Below, in pieces: positions 1-12,468 of a DNA stretch of 64,000 nucleotides. The first letter of the stretch is position 1; every line of letters begins with the position of its first letter. This DNA is from Burhinus oedicnemus (taxonomy: Eukaryota > Chordata > Aves > Charadriiformes > Burhinidae), in NCBI GenBank assembly GCA_008921705.1, contig VFFE01007668.1:418218-482217 (forward strand), read 5' to 3'. The position numbers were made by a program, and so were the translations under genes. Under the pieces are notes generated by a model, which was not told where the DNA came from, ran no database searches, and saw only the letters and a list, made by a program, of their open reading frames with translations.

Positions 1-3000
1 GCTCACAGAGTTATAAAATGCAATGAGCATTCCATAGATGCCACGTTCTTCCTGAATGTCCCTGTATCAGTCTGGAGGGTTACAGATAGAATATAACATT
101 TCTCTGCTTTACTCCAAGGCTTAATCAGTCAGATTTACCTACCTTTGAATTTTCACCAGTGGAAAAGTTGTGGAAAGTATCTGATGGAAGAATTTTCAGG
201 AACATTCAACTTTTATTTCAGGAAGAAAAGGCATTTTTTTCTGCCTTAGCCTTTATAAACAACAAAGAGATTGACATTTTCTTGTTGTTCTGGGGAACCC
301 TGGCACAAGCAAGCTTTGTTAGGTTATATAAACATATAGATAGAAAAAATATACTTAACTGTTGCTAAAAGAAACTGTAGCATAAAAAATGAAAGGAATT
401 GAACTTTGAAAAAGGGAGCAGTCTTTATAAAGACAAAAGGTGAGTGCAAAGGCTACTTAACAGTACCTCTTACTTACATAAATATATATATATGCATGCG
501 TGTCTGTGTAACTGAATGAGAACTTGTGCTCCAGGAGCACAGGTAAAGTGCTCCGACAGTAGATGGGCAGTCAGAACTCAGGACCAGACAGACCAGAAAG
601 AGTCTAAAGGAACCCTCCCTCCTGAAATGTGCTAGCGTGCCTATCCGCTCCCCAGCATCTGACCTTCACACTCACTTGGGTTATACTATAGACCAAAGCG
701 GAAATGTAGACAAAACCCTTGAGGACCATGAGAGTCTGGTTGCTGGCGTGGAAGAAATGGATTAAGAACAGAGGAAGAGGAAAAGGAAAATACAGAGGTG
801 AGAACTGAGGATAAAGCAAGGCCTAAATTGATGCTTTCTAGCAAAGATTATATTTTTAGTGATGAATGATATAATCTCTTAACACTGATGTTTGTTGATT
901 TTGATAGTTTTGTAAGCCTGTTGAATAATAAAAGATTTTCAGATCAAAGGATTTCTACCAGGCCAGTTCCTAATTAGCTGATCTTCTGTTTTCTCTGATG
1001 GATCAAAAGAATTCATCCCTTTACATCAGATTAAGCACATGCATACATGTTTGGTGAACACTTTTTTCCTGAAGATGACCACAGTTTTATCTACGAAGTC
1101 AGTGGCTATGAATGACAATTATTTTTTGTTGCTGGGGGTTTATATGCTGGAAATGTAATTCACTTTCTAGCTGTATTTGCTATCCAAACTATGCGTATTT
1201 GCAATGAAAGCTGTATTTATGACAACACTGTCAGCAAAACTCAAAGATTTTTTAAAAGTGTTTGAGCTATAAATATCATTACAAGATTAGTTTTTTTAAC
1301 TTTGGCTGGCCTATTAAAATAAATTAGAATAAGTCATTAAAATAAATATAATTTTTTCAAACAAATAGTAAATTTAATTTTTTAAAGGAATACTGTGCAA
1401 ATTTTGTACAACTGCACCTTTTTGCAAGGAAAATCTTATTTCAGTCTAGAATATCTTTATTTCATATTGAGAAAGAAAAGAAACATGTCTGGTCTTAAGC
1501 CAAAGTTCTCTTTGCTGTATTCCTTGATAAGTGTCTTGCAACAGCCTGGGAGTAAGGTAGTGAACACCAAATAAAACTTCTTGTTTTTTATTTACAAAGT
1601 TAAAATGTGTGTCTGTGCGTTCAAAACTCCTCCCACTTTTAAAAATATTTTTTCTACTAGTGGTTGCCGTAGGTTAAGTAAAGAAAATAGCTCAAAGCGT
1701 AAACTACACCTAAAAGAGGAATATACTTGCTAGGAGTTTATCGTACCTCTACAGCAATGTTTTTCAGAGTGTTTGTTCAAAGATATGGTGTCTCCACATG
1801 GTCTTTAAGGGTGAGGGCTTATTCAGTTTTTACAGGGATTAATTGATTTTATAAAATAATATACAAATAAGCAAGAAAAGTTGCAAAAATGGAAATTCTG
1901 ATGAATTTGTTTCCAAAAAAAGGAAATCCTTTTCCACTTCCTTTTTTCCTGTCCATTGCTAGGAAACAGATTAGCAGTAGGCTCAACTTTAGTGATCTCC
2001 GAGTCAACATAGTTGTCCAGTTTTGCAAAATTAAAAATACAAATTATCAGTTTATTGCAATAATCAATGTTAAGGCATTTAAGAATTGGAAATGTTAGGG
2101 CTAACAGCATCTCTGTTTCAGAGATGTCCAGAATATATATTTGATATCTGGTAACACCTAGAAATGGTTGGAATCATTATCTTTTGCATAAGATAACTAA
2201 ATTAAAAAATGTGCTTTCCATCTTGTGCTGGACATATTTTTCACTCTTATAGTGATTTTTTTAGTAGTCAGGGTGGCAAAGGGTTCATATGAGTCAGATA
2301 GACAGGTTTGAGACAGAATGGTTTATTTACACAGGATAATGATAATCTTGCGTGGGATATTTCTTCATGAGATGCTTTCTCAAGATCATTACTAAAGAGA
2401 AAATTCGATGCCAATTTTGGTTTTACATTGGTTCTTATTGCTATAATTAACATGATGCTGGTGAATTTTACACAGTTCACAGTACATGTATTTCATTCAG
2501 AAGAAGCTTTAAGTATAAATATCACAAGTTTTCAGATCTGTCTGATGAATAAGATGACTCTGAGTACTCTCTCAAAGAACACTGGAAGATGTACAATTTA
2601 CACAGTTTCTGAATATTAAAGTGCTAATCTAGTATTATTGGAGGATAAATTAATAGAATATTCTGCAAGTCGGTGAGACCTGTAATTATAATTTTGGATG
2701 CTGACACTACCATAGAAAAGTAAAAGCAAATTATAAGAATAAATATGAATCAACTTGAAGTTGTTGAGTGACAAAGATCAGCAAAAAACAGATGGTGTAA
2801 TCCTTCTGGTACAATGGTTCTTCACAGTAGGAGCAAGAAATATCTTAAAATAAAAAAAAATAAATAGCAACTGGTTTTGGTGTTAGAATATTCATAAACT
2901 TTTAACTCCATAAATATATGTTTCTACCACAACCTGCTTTCCAAAAATTTCTATGAATTATCTAAAAATTATCTAAAACAGTGCTTTACTGATTTGGTCC

Positions 3001-3463
3001 ATATTTTGTAGTTTAAACTACAAAGAAGTTTGTAAGAATATATCCAACTAGTAGAGCTTAGGGACTGAGCAAAGGCATAATAATGGACCTTTAGATAAGG
3101 GGAACTATTCCTTGCTCTCAAAAAAATGTGAAAGAAGATCCAGAACTAAAGGTACAGTAGAATATGAAATAATGTGAAAAAATGTTGACATTTACCACAT
3201 TATTATAAAAAACTAGGGATTTAAAACTGTTCTGTCATTATTCTACTGAACTATTTTATTTGGTAAACTACTATCTTACTGGTATTATTACAGCTAAGAA
3301 GACATACATCTGGCCAAGCTTCAGAATTCAAAAAAATAATGCTCTAAATTCATGTTAATCTCCATCAGGACAACCAACTTAATTGTTTTAAATGTTAACT
3401 TCATGGAGGTGCCATTTTCTTACCATTGACTATAGGAAGTTCATGGCTCAATTTTTATGCTAC
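1..3463. other. AT-rich non-coding stretch, no gene seen
   Basis: I see no host exon and no recognisable repeat family here. The longest frames are about 95 codons, lie opposite one another at 1823-2110, and resemble nothing I know, which fits chance in AT-rich DNA. Minor structure includes a short TA run near 483-494 and a perfect 8-bp-arm hairpin at 2108-2126. Confidence 0.7.
2108..2126. repeat. Short perfect hairpin (8-bp arms, 3-nt loop)
   Basis: CATCTCTG at 2108-2115 is the exact reverse complement of CAGAGATG at 2119-2126, with TTT between. It is visible directly in the sequence. No flanking element explains it, and a stem of this size can occur by chance. Confidence 0.6.
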
Positions 3464-3637
3464 TGTTGTGGTTTAACGCACCAGGCAGCTAAACATCACA
3501 CAGCTGTTCACTCATGCCCAATGGAAAGGAAGATAATATTAAAGATAAAAGAATATACAAAACAAGTGATGCACAATGCAATTGCTCACCATCCGCAAAC
3601 TGATGCCCAGCCAGTCCCTGAGCAGCAGCTGCCATAG

Positions 3638-4240
3638 CACAGAATCACAGAATCACAGGGGCTGGAAGGGACCTCTGGAGATCATCTAGTCCAACCGCCT
3701 GCCAGAGCAGGAACGCCTAGAGCAGGTTGCACAGGATGGCATCCAGGTGGGTTTTGAATGTCTCCAGAGTCAGAGACTCCACCACCTCTCTGGGCAGCCT
3801 GGTCCAGTGCTCTGCCACCCTCAAAGGAAAGAAGTTCCTCCTCATGTTCAGATGGAACTTCCTACGGTCAAGTTTGTGCTCATTACCTCTTGTCCTATCA
3901 GTGGGCACCACTGCAAAAAGACTGGCGCCATCATCCTGGCACCCTCCCTTTAAGTATTTATAAGCATTGATGAGATCCCCCCTCAGCCTTCTCTTCTCCA
4001 GACTAAAAAGACCCAAGTCCCTCAGCCTTTCCTCATAAGAAAGATGTTCCCATCTCCTAATCATCTTTGTAGCCCTCTGCTGTACCCTCTCCAGCAGTTC
4101 TTGGTCCTTCTTGAGCTGGGGAGCCCAGAACTGGGCACAGTACTCCAGGTGCAGCCTCACCAGGGCAGAGTAGAGGGGCAGGATAACCTCCCATGACCTG
4201 CTTGCCACACTCTTCTTAATGCACCCCAGATATCCCCTGG
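3638..4240 (-). mobile_element. CR1 LINE, 5'-truncated, inserted in an LTR
   Basis: The 3' end lies at the left, where the + strand reads CACAGAATCACAG, the complement of the ATTCTGTG tail that ends CR1 elements. It is followed by the conserved CR1 3' UTR block (complement of TTGGACTAGATGATCTCCAG). The element runs about 600 bp and breaks off in ORF2 near 4232-4243. There LTR sequence resumes (CCAAGTCCTCCCAG followed by TGCTGAGCATGACGTCA). The exact 5' junction is uncertain by several bases because the CR1 and LTR sequences are similar there. CR1 normally makes no clear target-site duplication, and none is obvious here. Confidence 0.93.
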
Positions 4241-4244
4241 CCAA
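3717..4244 (-). pseudogene. CR1 ORF2 C-terminal fragment (reverse transcriptase tail), open frame
   Basis: This is a 175-codon frame without a stop, covering the C-terminal part of the CR1 ORF2 protein downstream of the polymerase active site. Landmarks are [15 protein letters not shown] near residue 6, the LEYCAQFW block near residue 33, [12 protein letters not shown] near residue 52 and [14 protein letters not shown] near residue 77. The frame ends at LCNLL and a stop at the normal ORF2 end. Endonuclease, motif A and the FADD catalytic motif are all missing through 5' truncation, so it cannot be active. The first methionine is only where the fragment happens to open, so it is not a real start. 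The absence of stops over 175 codons suggests a fairly young copy compared with the one at 5215-6597. Confidence 0.9.
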
Positions 4245-4536
4245 GTCCTCCCAGCTTTACATGCTGAGCATGACGTCATATAGTATGGAATATCCCTTCA
4301 GGCAGTTTGGGCCAGCTGTCCTGGCTGTGTCCCCTCCCAGCTTCTTGTGCACCCCAGCCTCCTTACTGGCAGGGCAGTATGAGAAGCTGAAAAGTCCTTG
4401 ACTTAGTGTAAGCACTGCTCAGCAGCAACTAAAACATCATTTAGTTATCAATATTATTCTCATCCTGAATCCAAAACACAGCACTAAACCAGCTACCAGG
4501 AAGAAAATTAATTCTATCCCAGCCAAAACCAGGACA

Positions 4537-5214
4537 AATATTCGTCCAGAGCACAAAGAATAATGTTCAAATTTTATCCTCCAATGCAATGTACTGATCC
4601 CTTTACCTGCCTGTTCCTGGAGATCTCACAGGGAGAGGGCAATCACAAAAAGATTTTGTGAAATGTTCTGGCAGTGATGGATGTCCTTTCTTCCTAAAAG
4701 CTTCAAAAACTACTACGTATGTTTATGCATTGCATGACAGTTCTGGGGAGTCATAGTTGTGACTATACAGACTAACTGTGCTATGAATGCAAAACAAGCC
4801 AGTGAAAGAGCAACAGAGATTTTATCCCTTTCTCAGAATCAGAAAAAAGTACGCAGCTTGCTCAGATGGGAAATCAAATTTTCCTGACAGAAAATGCTGG
4901 GTCAGGGACCTTCAAGGATCTGAAGATCCTTCACAGTATGGTTATTTCAGGCATGGTTAGTGATTATAGGTGACTGGTTAGTAACTTGACAACTGACAAT
5001 TATTTAGATGAGACAAAGCAGGAAAATTTTAAATTTTAAAATAATGAAAAAAACCCACATTAAAAAATAAAGCACCAGATGTAGTGAAAAAGCAGACACA
5101 GTTAGTATATATTACCTTTTAGTAACTCCCTACTTGCTTAGACTTCCTGTATTATTTAGAAATGTCATACTATGTCAGATGGGTATGACTGGCTGACTGC
5201 AAACATGCAAGCAA
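4537..5214. other. Spacer between LTR and CR1, nothing recognised
   Basis: This is AT-rich, single-copy-looking sequence with no frame worth reporting and no repeat I recognise. A self-complementary AT stretch lies near 5025-5043. Confidence 0.6.
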
Positions 5215-6597
5215 AGGTAACCAACTACCTGGGGAACTACAGGCAAGTCAGTCTCACCTCTGTGCCCGGCAAGATCATGCAGCAGATCCTCCTGAAAACT
5301 CTGTTAAGGCACATGGAAAATAAGGAGGTGATCAGTGACAGCCAACAGGGCTTCACTAAAGGCAAATAGTGCCTCACAAATTTGGTGGTCTTCTGTGATG
5401 AGGTTACAGCATTGGTGGATAAGGGGAGAGCAACTGATATCATCTACCTGGGCTTGTGCAAAGCATTTGACACTGTCCCGCATGACATCCTGGTCTCTTA
5501 ACCAGAGAGACATGGATTTGGCTGATGGACCACATGGTGGATAAGGAACTGGCTGGATGGTCGTACTCAAAGTGTTGTGGTCAATGGCTCGCTGTCCAAG
5601 TGGAGACCAGGTATGAGTGGCGTTCATCAGGTGTCAGTACAGGGAGTGGTGCTGTTCAACAATTTTGTTGGTGACATGGATGTTGGGATTGAAACTCAGC
5701 AAGTTTGCTGACGACACCAAGCTCTGTGGTGTGGTTGACATGCTGGAGGGAAGGGATGTCATCCAGAGGGACCTGAACAGGCTTGAGAGGTGGGCCTGTG
5801 ACCATGAAGTTCAACAAGGCCAAATGCAAGGTCCTGCACCTGGGTCAGGGCAATCCAAAGCACAAATACAGGCTGGGTGGAGAAAGGATTGAGAGCAGCT
5901 GTGAGGAGAAGGACTTGGGGTTGTTGATGGATGAGAAGCTCAACATGAGACAGCAATGTGCACTTGCAGCCCAGAAGGCCGACCACATCCTAGGCTGCAT
6001 CAAAAGAAGCATGGCCAGCAGGTCGAAGTAGGTGATTCTGCCCCTCTACTCCATTCTCGTGAGACCCCACCTGGAGTACTGCATCTAGCTTTGGAGTCCC
6101 CAACAGAAGAAGGATATCACATGTTGGAGCGGATCCAGAGGAAGGCCACAAAGATGATCAGAGGCTTAGAGCACTTCTGCTATGAGGACAGGCTGAGAGA
6201 GTTGGGGTTGTTCAGCCTGGAGAAGAGAAGGCTCCAGCAGGACATTATAGCAGCATTCCAGTACTTAAATGGGGCCTACAGGAAAGAATGGGAGGGACTC
6301 TTTATCAGGAAGTGTAGCGACAAGTTGAGGAGTAACGGTTTTAAACTGAAAGAGCATAGATAAAGATTAGATATGAAGAAAAAAATCTTTATTGTGAGGG
6401 TGGTGAGACACTGGAACAGGTTGCCCAGAGAAGTGGTGGCTGCCCCATCCCTGGAAGTGTTCAAGGCCAAGTTGGATGGGGCTTTGAGCAACCTGGTCTA
6501 GTGGAAGCTGTCCTTGCCCATGGCAGCGGGAGTGAAACTAGGTGATCTTTAAGGTCCCTTCCAACTGTAACCATTCTATGATTCTATGGTTCTATGA
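5215..6597 (+). mobile_element. CR1 LINE, 5'-truncated, about 1.4 kb
   Basis: The element begins inside ORF2, just before the reverse transcriptase block (NYRQVSLTSVPGKIM from about 5239). It runs through the C-terminal domain to about 6500 and ends in a short 3' UTR and the tail ATTCTATGATTCTATGGTTC at about 6573-6594. The 5' edge is approximate: homology is clear from about 5222. The copy is decayed, with several stops and frameshifts. It belongs to a different CR1 lineage from the copy at 3638-4240, because the 3' UTRs differ (TAAGGTCCCTTCCAACTGTAA here, against a TTGGACTAGATGATCTCCAG block there). Confidence 0.95.
5225..6501 (+). pseudogene. CR1 ORF2 reverse transcriptase remnant, inactive
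   Basis: This is the remnant of the reverse transcriptase and C-terminal region of CR1 ORF2. In order it shows NYRQVSLTSVPGKIM, the SQQGFTKGK block followed at once by a TAG stop (5368-5370), motif A ([15 protein letters not shown], about 5440-5484), the polymerase motif KFADDTK (5701-5721), the [19 protein letters not shown] block, and the [10 protein letters not shown] and RVVRHW regions up to about 6500. The FADD aspartates are kept. In motif A the residue that is normally the first metal-binding aspartate (YLDF) reads glycine (YLGL). The coding parts sit in different frames, so indels have occurred. The endonuclease domain is absent through truncation, and no activity is possible. Confidence 0.92.
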
Positions 6598-9500
6598 ACT
6601 CATTGAATTGTCCTATGTATTGAGAAAAGATTATATTCTTCTGGCTTTTTCCTGAGGGTAGTTTTTGTTTCAAAGGCCTTCCAATGAAAGTACTTAACTT
6701 ACTAGTTCTAGAAGAAAGGCAGGAACACCTGTCCCCATATTTTTTAAGGCTACATTAAGTCATCAGTACTGTCTTTTTAGAACACCTCCTGAACTTTTTC
6801 TGCCTTTCATTATCTTTGTCTTTGAGACAGATATACACTGAATTACCAATATCTGACAAGATCTATATATTGTACTTTTTTTTCATTTTTCTTCTATAAA
6901 TTAAACCCTCAAAACTCTACAGAGGATAACATACTCCCCATATTAAGTAAGTCTTTAGTTTTTACAATATAATTTTGAATGTATTCGCTAGCATACTATT
7001 GTTTCCATGTGTATGCATTTGTGTGTGTATATGCCAGACAAGGTAAGTGGAATAGAGAAAATATATTTTCTTACAAGATGTAAATCTTTTTTCCTCAAAC
7101 TATACTAACAACAGAACTGGAACTATTGTTTTTCAGACTTAATGGGCTTTCTGGAATATAGTCTATGGATGTATTGCAACTCCTTCAATGTACCCATGAT
7201 ACTTGTAAATATCCTTCTCGCTATCATGTGATTCATATGCCTGGTTTTGGAAGTGCCTATGTACTCTAAGCAAAATGGACATCTGAAAATAATGGAATAA
7301 TATCCTTATTTTTCAAATTCTCTCCTGAAAAAAAATTTTTAAAAGGTATTTCTTAGTGAAAGAAAATATAAGCTGTAAATTTCCTATATACTTAGAAATA
7401 TGAAGTTTCCTACCTCCAAGAACTAATTTCTTCAAGGTACAAAATGACTTAACTTTATAGTCATTGCAGTAAATATTGCAAGGTAAGAACTGTGATAAAA
7501 TCAGACCTTACTGGATAGCTATTACATGTAAAATAATCTTACTTCTGTATGGATACAGTTTGTATTAATAATCATTTCTCTTCTTATTATATTACCGTAG
7601 CAGCACTGCTAGTTATTTAATCTGCTTTTCTAGTATTTTTTCTGAAGGACACAAAGAGTGGCAGGTAGCAGATAGTGCAAGACAGTAACAAGAAATGCTA
7701 GATTATCAGAACAGGTTAAGGTAGGTCAAATGAATCATAAAGATGGGTTAGTGCTCATATTTCTGTGGTGTTCTCTCACTTAAGGTAATCATCAAGATCT
7801 AGTTTATTGATGACTGCAGGAAGCCCATAAGACTACTAACAAAGAACTGTTATACAAAAATAATTATATAAATTTCATTTATAATATGACCTGATGTGAA
7901 TTTATAGCAAACAAGTTCAGTGGAAACACTGCCATACTCATGTACTAGTTAATTTAACGTTGAAAATATTTATGTATCTGTTTTCCTTTATTAAAGACTA
8001 GTGATGATAAAGGATGCAGAAGATTTTTCTTTCTGGGAGAAGCAAGGGTCATAATTGGGAAATATATGATTTGGCCATCTTGCTAAAAAGTGACAGTCAT
8101 TATACCTTTTTGCATATAGTGTATCGTGCAATGTATTCATCTTTGCTTAGAGAAACGGCACTCCTTGCTGACTTGAAGGACTTTAAGTGTCTTTTAGATT
8201 AATCATCACCCAAACCCAGTAAATTCTGTTCTCCACCTCTCTGCCTAAACACTAAGAATGGCAGATGCAAATGACAGCTAGATGTTTAAATGCGTCAAAA
8301 CTCTTCTTATGTACAGATCAGAAAAATAAAAATAGGATATAGTTTCAGGACTATATTTCAAAAATCTTGTGTAATAGATAGTTCAAGAAATCTAATGAAA
8401 ATCACTTTTCAAAGAAAGTGGTGACAGAATCTTGGTTCTATTATTAATCATCTTCTTGTTTGCTAGGCATTACATTTAATCCCAACACTTGGAAATCAGA
8501 TTTACAGTGTATTTTTACTTTAAATAATAGCATGACAGAGACTACTGTGTGCAAATTATTGCATTAAAAAGAAGACTGTTTGGAATTTGTCAATGAAATG
8601 GAAAATCATCAAAGAAAACAAATATATATAAAGACTCAAATCTCCCCAATAATACAGCAGTCTTTAGGAAACTTGGAGGAAAATGTTCTTAATTGCAGTT
8701 GTGCGTATTTTCAAGTATTCAGCCAGAGATCTAAGCAGTCATATTCAACTGTCATTTCAGTGATTATTTATTTCCTCAGACTAAGAAAGATTAAGAAAGA
8801 TTAAAAAGACCTGCCTCAGAAAGGTCATAATATCAGTTTGTCTGAAGGCACATTCAGGTCACTTCCCTGGGACAGGCAAAACAGAGTGTTGATGTAAAAG
8901 ATGAGGATCACTATGAAAGTACCTCAAGAATAATTACAACTCTAGAAAATATGGTACAGAGAAAAAATGGAAAGACTCATTGCTACATAGTTCAGGGATA
9001 AACGTAATAACCAAATACATATGGATTTGATGCAATGGAAATGGAAATGATTATTCTTCAAATCCATAGGACAAGAAATGTAAACTGCAGAAAAATTAAT
9101 TTAAGATCCATTTCAGGAAAAAAAAGAAAGCTCACGATGACACTATTTAAGCACTTCAAGGAACCTGCAGATGTGTTATTGCTTTATAAACAATTTAGAC
9201 AAAATTTTGTCAGACAGTTTCCCTATGAGCAATGTATAGTAGAACTTTATTTAGAGGAAAGGAATTAAACAAAGTTGGGAGGTAACTTCCAGCTCCATTT
9301 ACTCCAAATTTACAAATCTGGCCCTCTCACATTCTGGTGACACACTTATCCATGTGACACTTGTAATTTTGAACTTTTCATTTTTTGTTCCACTCATTTC
9401 TGACCCCTTCACAAAAAACTTTTCTTTTCACTGCTTCTAAAACAACATAAGAAAACTTGAAATCTCAGTCTAATGTCACTTGAATACCATTTCACACTTA

Positions 9501-11139
9501 AGCTACAATGAAAATCAAAATCTTTCCTTTCATTAAAATGGTATTTTTTGTTAGCTTGTGTGGATGTGCAGAAACCATTTAAAATAAAATCTGTCCCAGT
9601 CCATAGGCAATTGACAAAATAGCTCCAAGAAACGCAAATTGCCACAGTTATTCTAACAAAAACATGCTACTTTGCAGCAGTCAGCTTCCTCCAGAACCTC
9701 AGCTTGCGGTCCTATAGGGAGCTGCTATTGCTATGCTGTGATCAGCATTTTGGAGTGGTTTGACCGGCTTTTCCACAATTAAAAGGAAAGATGAATTATT
9801 CTTGCCTGTGAGAAAGATCCAGATTGCCTCCAGAGAAGATTTAAGGACATTCTGCATCTCTGCCTGAAGGCTAGCACTTTAACAGAAGGCACCTGTACAT
9901 CACTCTAGGAAAATTCTGTAACCACTTCGCAATATTTGCGGTGGGGAACGTAGTTGTTGGGTTGCAAGTGAGGAAACACAGGAAGTTAGAGACTTGTGAG
10001 TGGGAAAACGCAATTTTTCCCTTTCCTGGGAAGCTGGCAGAGAAAGGATGCAGAGGCTCTGAGTCTGGGATTTGGGTAGAAAAAGAACGAGGTCCCATAG
10101 CCTTAATTTATGAAACATGGAGCTCTTCCTACATAGAGGAAAAGGTACTGCCTTTGGAAGTTTTCCAGCTGAAAAGTAAGTCAGAGTATAGAGGATTGTA
10201 TTTCTAACTATGTTGGTTTCTCTAGTGGCTCAGAGAATATAAAATAGTACGATTTATTACCTGGAAAGAGACCAGATATATTGAAGATATGTCAAGATTA
10301 GCATTTATGTAGTTTTTTAATCAGAGCATTACTACATCCAACTCAGTGACACAGCATCTTTAAGAGAAAGAGGCAGAAACTGTATACTCCATCTCTACTC
10401 TACTTTTAGTGCACTAAGAGGCCTAGCTGGCACAGCATTAAATCTAACGGTGCACAAACTTTAGATTGTATCAGGACTAATTGAGTTAAATATTAAGAAT
10501 TTGGATTGTCAATGTCTATGATTTTATTCCAAATGTTTTCCTTTTTCAGTATGTAATATCCAGTGCTTAATTTTTTTTCTTTCTCAATTAACAGTTACTT
10601 CCTTTTGATTTGTTCCTATGTCTTAGAGTCAGAGCATTTCTGATATGTGGTGTTATGTGTATATATTCCTAGGTGAACGTGAGATCTTAATAAGAAAGGA
10701 AAAAGAATCTTAGATTAAGGAATCTGAAACTAAGGGATATTAAAGTTTCTGGAATATTTTGTACACCTCCTCCAACACATGAATTTATACCAAATACCCA
10801 ATATTAAAGGAAAAAATAATTTAATTCTTTGATAGTACCAATAAAATTGCATAACATCTCATTGTTTTTAATAATTCATAATGACAACTTGAAGTGTGGT
10901 ATCTGTTATTCCTTTTGAACTAATCATATGTTTAGATTAATATAAATTCATGTACAGAGTCAGTCTTATTCTAGGAATATGTTTACAATCATTTTCTATA
11001 TGCATGAGGATTTCTGCAGTGTAAAGCAAGCCACAAATCCTTCTTAAAGGGATAACTTAATTTTCTCTGTAGTTTTGATTAAAAATAAAAAAAAACCCAC
11101 ACAGCAAATCATAATAAAATATCTAATAGCAATTTTACA
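6598..11139. other. AT-rich non-coding stretch, no gene seen
   Basis: No repeat family or exon was recognised over these 4.5 kb. Frames reach at most about 88 codons (9941-10207) and match nothing I know. A 10-bp unit, TAAGAAAGAT, is repeated in tandem at 8782-8806. The part near 9660-10160 is somewhat richer in G and C than its surroundings but shows no splice-bounded open frame. Confidence 0.65.
8782..8806. repeat. Short tandem repeat, 10-bp unit
   Basis: TAAGAAAGAT occurs twice in tandem, followed by a partial degenerate third copy (TAAAAAGA). It is a minor local duplication. Confidence 0.7.
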
Positions 11140-11154
11140 TTGTTATTCCCACCT

Positions 11155-11192
11155 CAAAAAAAAAAAAAAAAANNNNNNNNNNNNNNNNNNNN
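11155..11192. other. Poly(A) run and 20-N assembly gap
   Basis: An A run ends at 11172 and is followed by 20 N at 11173-11192, then by CACACCACCTCCCCCCCTC. The bases are unknown, and the homopolymer next to the gap probably stopped the assembly. Any reading frame crossing the gap is meaningless. Confidence 0.97.
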
Positions 11193-12468
11193 CACACCAC
11201 CTCCCCCCCTCAAAAAAGACCCAACACTAATTCAAAATAAAAAAATTAAAAAAAAACACCAAAACTTTAAAAGAAAGGATGTAAAATATTTTCTGCCCAT
11301 AACTGACATAAATGAATTACAGGAATGCATGCAGCAGTTAGCATTCTGTCTAAAAACCACATTCACACTGAATTCTCTGGAACACATCCAGCTGTTCCTG
11401 AATTGTTACCATGAAGATTCAGGTAAAATTAATAAGAGAAATTTGTTGCAAAATGTTATCAGGCTAGGAGCCGTCATGTAAATTATGGCATTATCATCAG
11501 TGGTGGCATGCATGTCAACAGTAATTAAAACACAACTCCCCTCAAAAAATCCCCAAACACAACAAAAAAAAATCTCAACAAAACCTCTCAAGTCTCATAG
11601 AAACTATGATCAAGTTAAAAACCCAGCACATTTCCTGACTTTCCAAGGAACCTACCACTACCCAGCTGTTCTCATTTAAAATTAATGTAATATTGTGAAA
11701 TGATTCATTGAGAATCACCTATGGACTCATGGCAATGGAACTGCAGCTCTTTACAAGCAGAAAATGGTAACAAAAAATGTCTTCTCATACAATTTAAATC
11801 ATTCATGATGCATCTTTATCCAGGATAGATCAAACAGTTCCTTAATACACATCAATTTTTGATTTTTTGTTTGTAGGCAATGACGGGGGTGTGTGGGAGG
11901 AAAGAAAAAAGAAAGGTCTAGATTGTCATAAGTTGTTCCTTGGGGTGTTATCTCATTTAGCCCTCTGAGAGAACATTATTATAGGCTGCAAGTAAGTATA
12001 AAGCTTTATATATATAGTTTTCTTTTTGTCAAATAATATTCTTTGTTTGAAAAATCCTTCAAGTCACCTCAGTCTACCATCTTAGTAGTAGAATGCAGTT
12101 AAAAAAAAGATATTTTAAAATAAACAAGTCTTTCTGAAGACATTACTTATTAATAAACTTTTTTCAGACAGTTTGTAATGCACTGCATATCCACACATAC
12201 TACCTGCAAGACCTATGCCAGTCAAAATCCACTCTCCTTTAAAACTGCAATATTAGTTCTTACATTATTTATGTGGTTTATAAAAGACATTCTCACTGCA
12301 TTGTAGTATGCATTGATATTCAGCTATCTCAATTACACCCAGAATACAAAATACACTATTAACTATTTGTGGTTTTGAAATTTTACTTCTTTAATAACTT
12401 CTCAGCAGTAGTATTTGGGACAGGGAAATCTTCCTGCAAATGTCATAGCAACTATTATTCTGCTCAAA

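Larger units (their letters stand above)
3464..4536 (-). mobile_element. Endogenous retrovirus LTR (avian ERVL-like), split by a CR1
   Basis: Read on the minus strand, this LTR starts TGTCCTGGTTTTGGCTGG (4536 downwards) and ends in AAACCACAACA at 3464, so it has the TG...CA ends of a retroviral LTR. I recognise the family from bird genomes by its start, by the block around 4250-4420 and by the segment around 3540-3600. Without the CR1 at about 3638-4240 the LTR is roughly 470 bp. The usual TATA area of the family, near 4252-4262, is degenerate here (TTTACATG on the + strand). The stretch before the U5 end looks shortened. The flanks (GCTAC on the left, AATAT on the right) do not match, so no target-site duplication survives. 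No gag, pol or env remnant lies beside it, so it behaves as a solo LTR. The ERVL class name is from memory of the family and should be checked. Confidence 0.85.

Noticed and set aside
1916..1947. Inverted repeat AAAAAAGGAA...TTCCTTTTTT
   Set aside because: Purine/pyrimidine low-complexity arms pair easily by chance.
11140..11481. 113-codon frame crossing the N gap
   Set aside because: It runs through 20 unknown bases and a poly(A) run, so the translation is an artefact.
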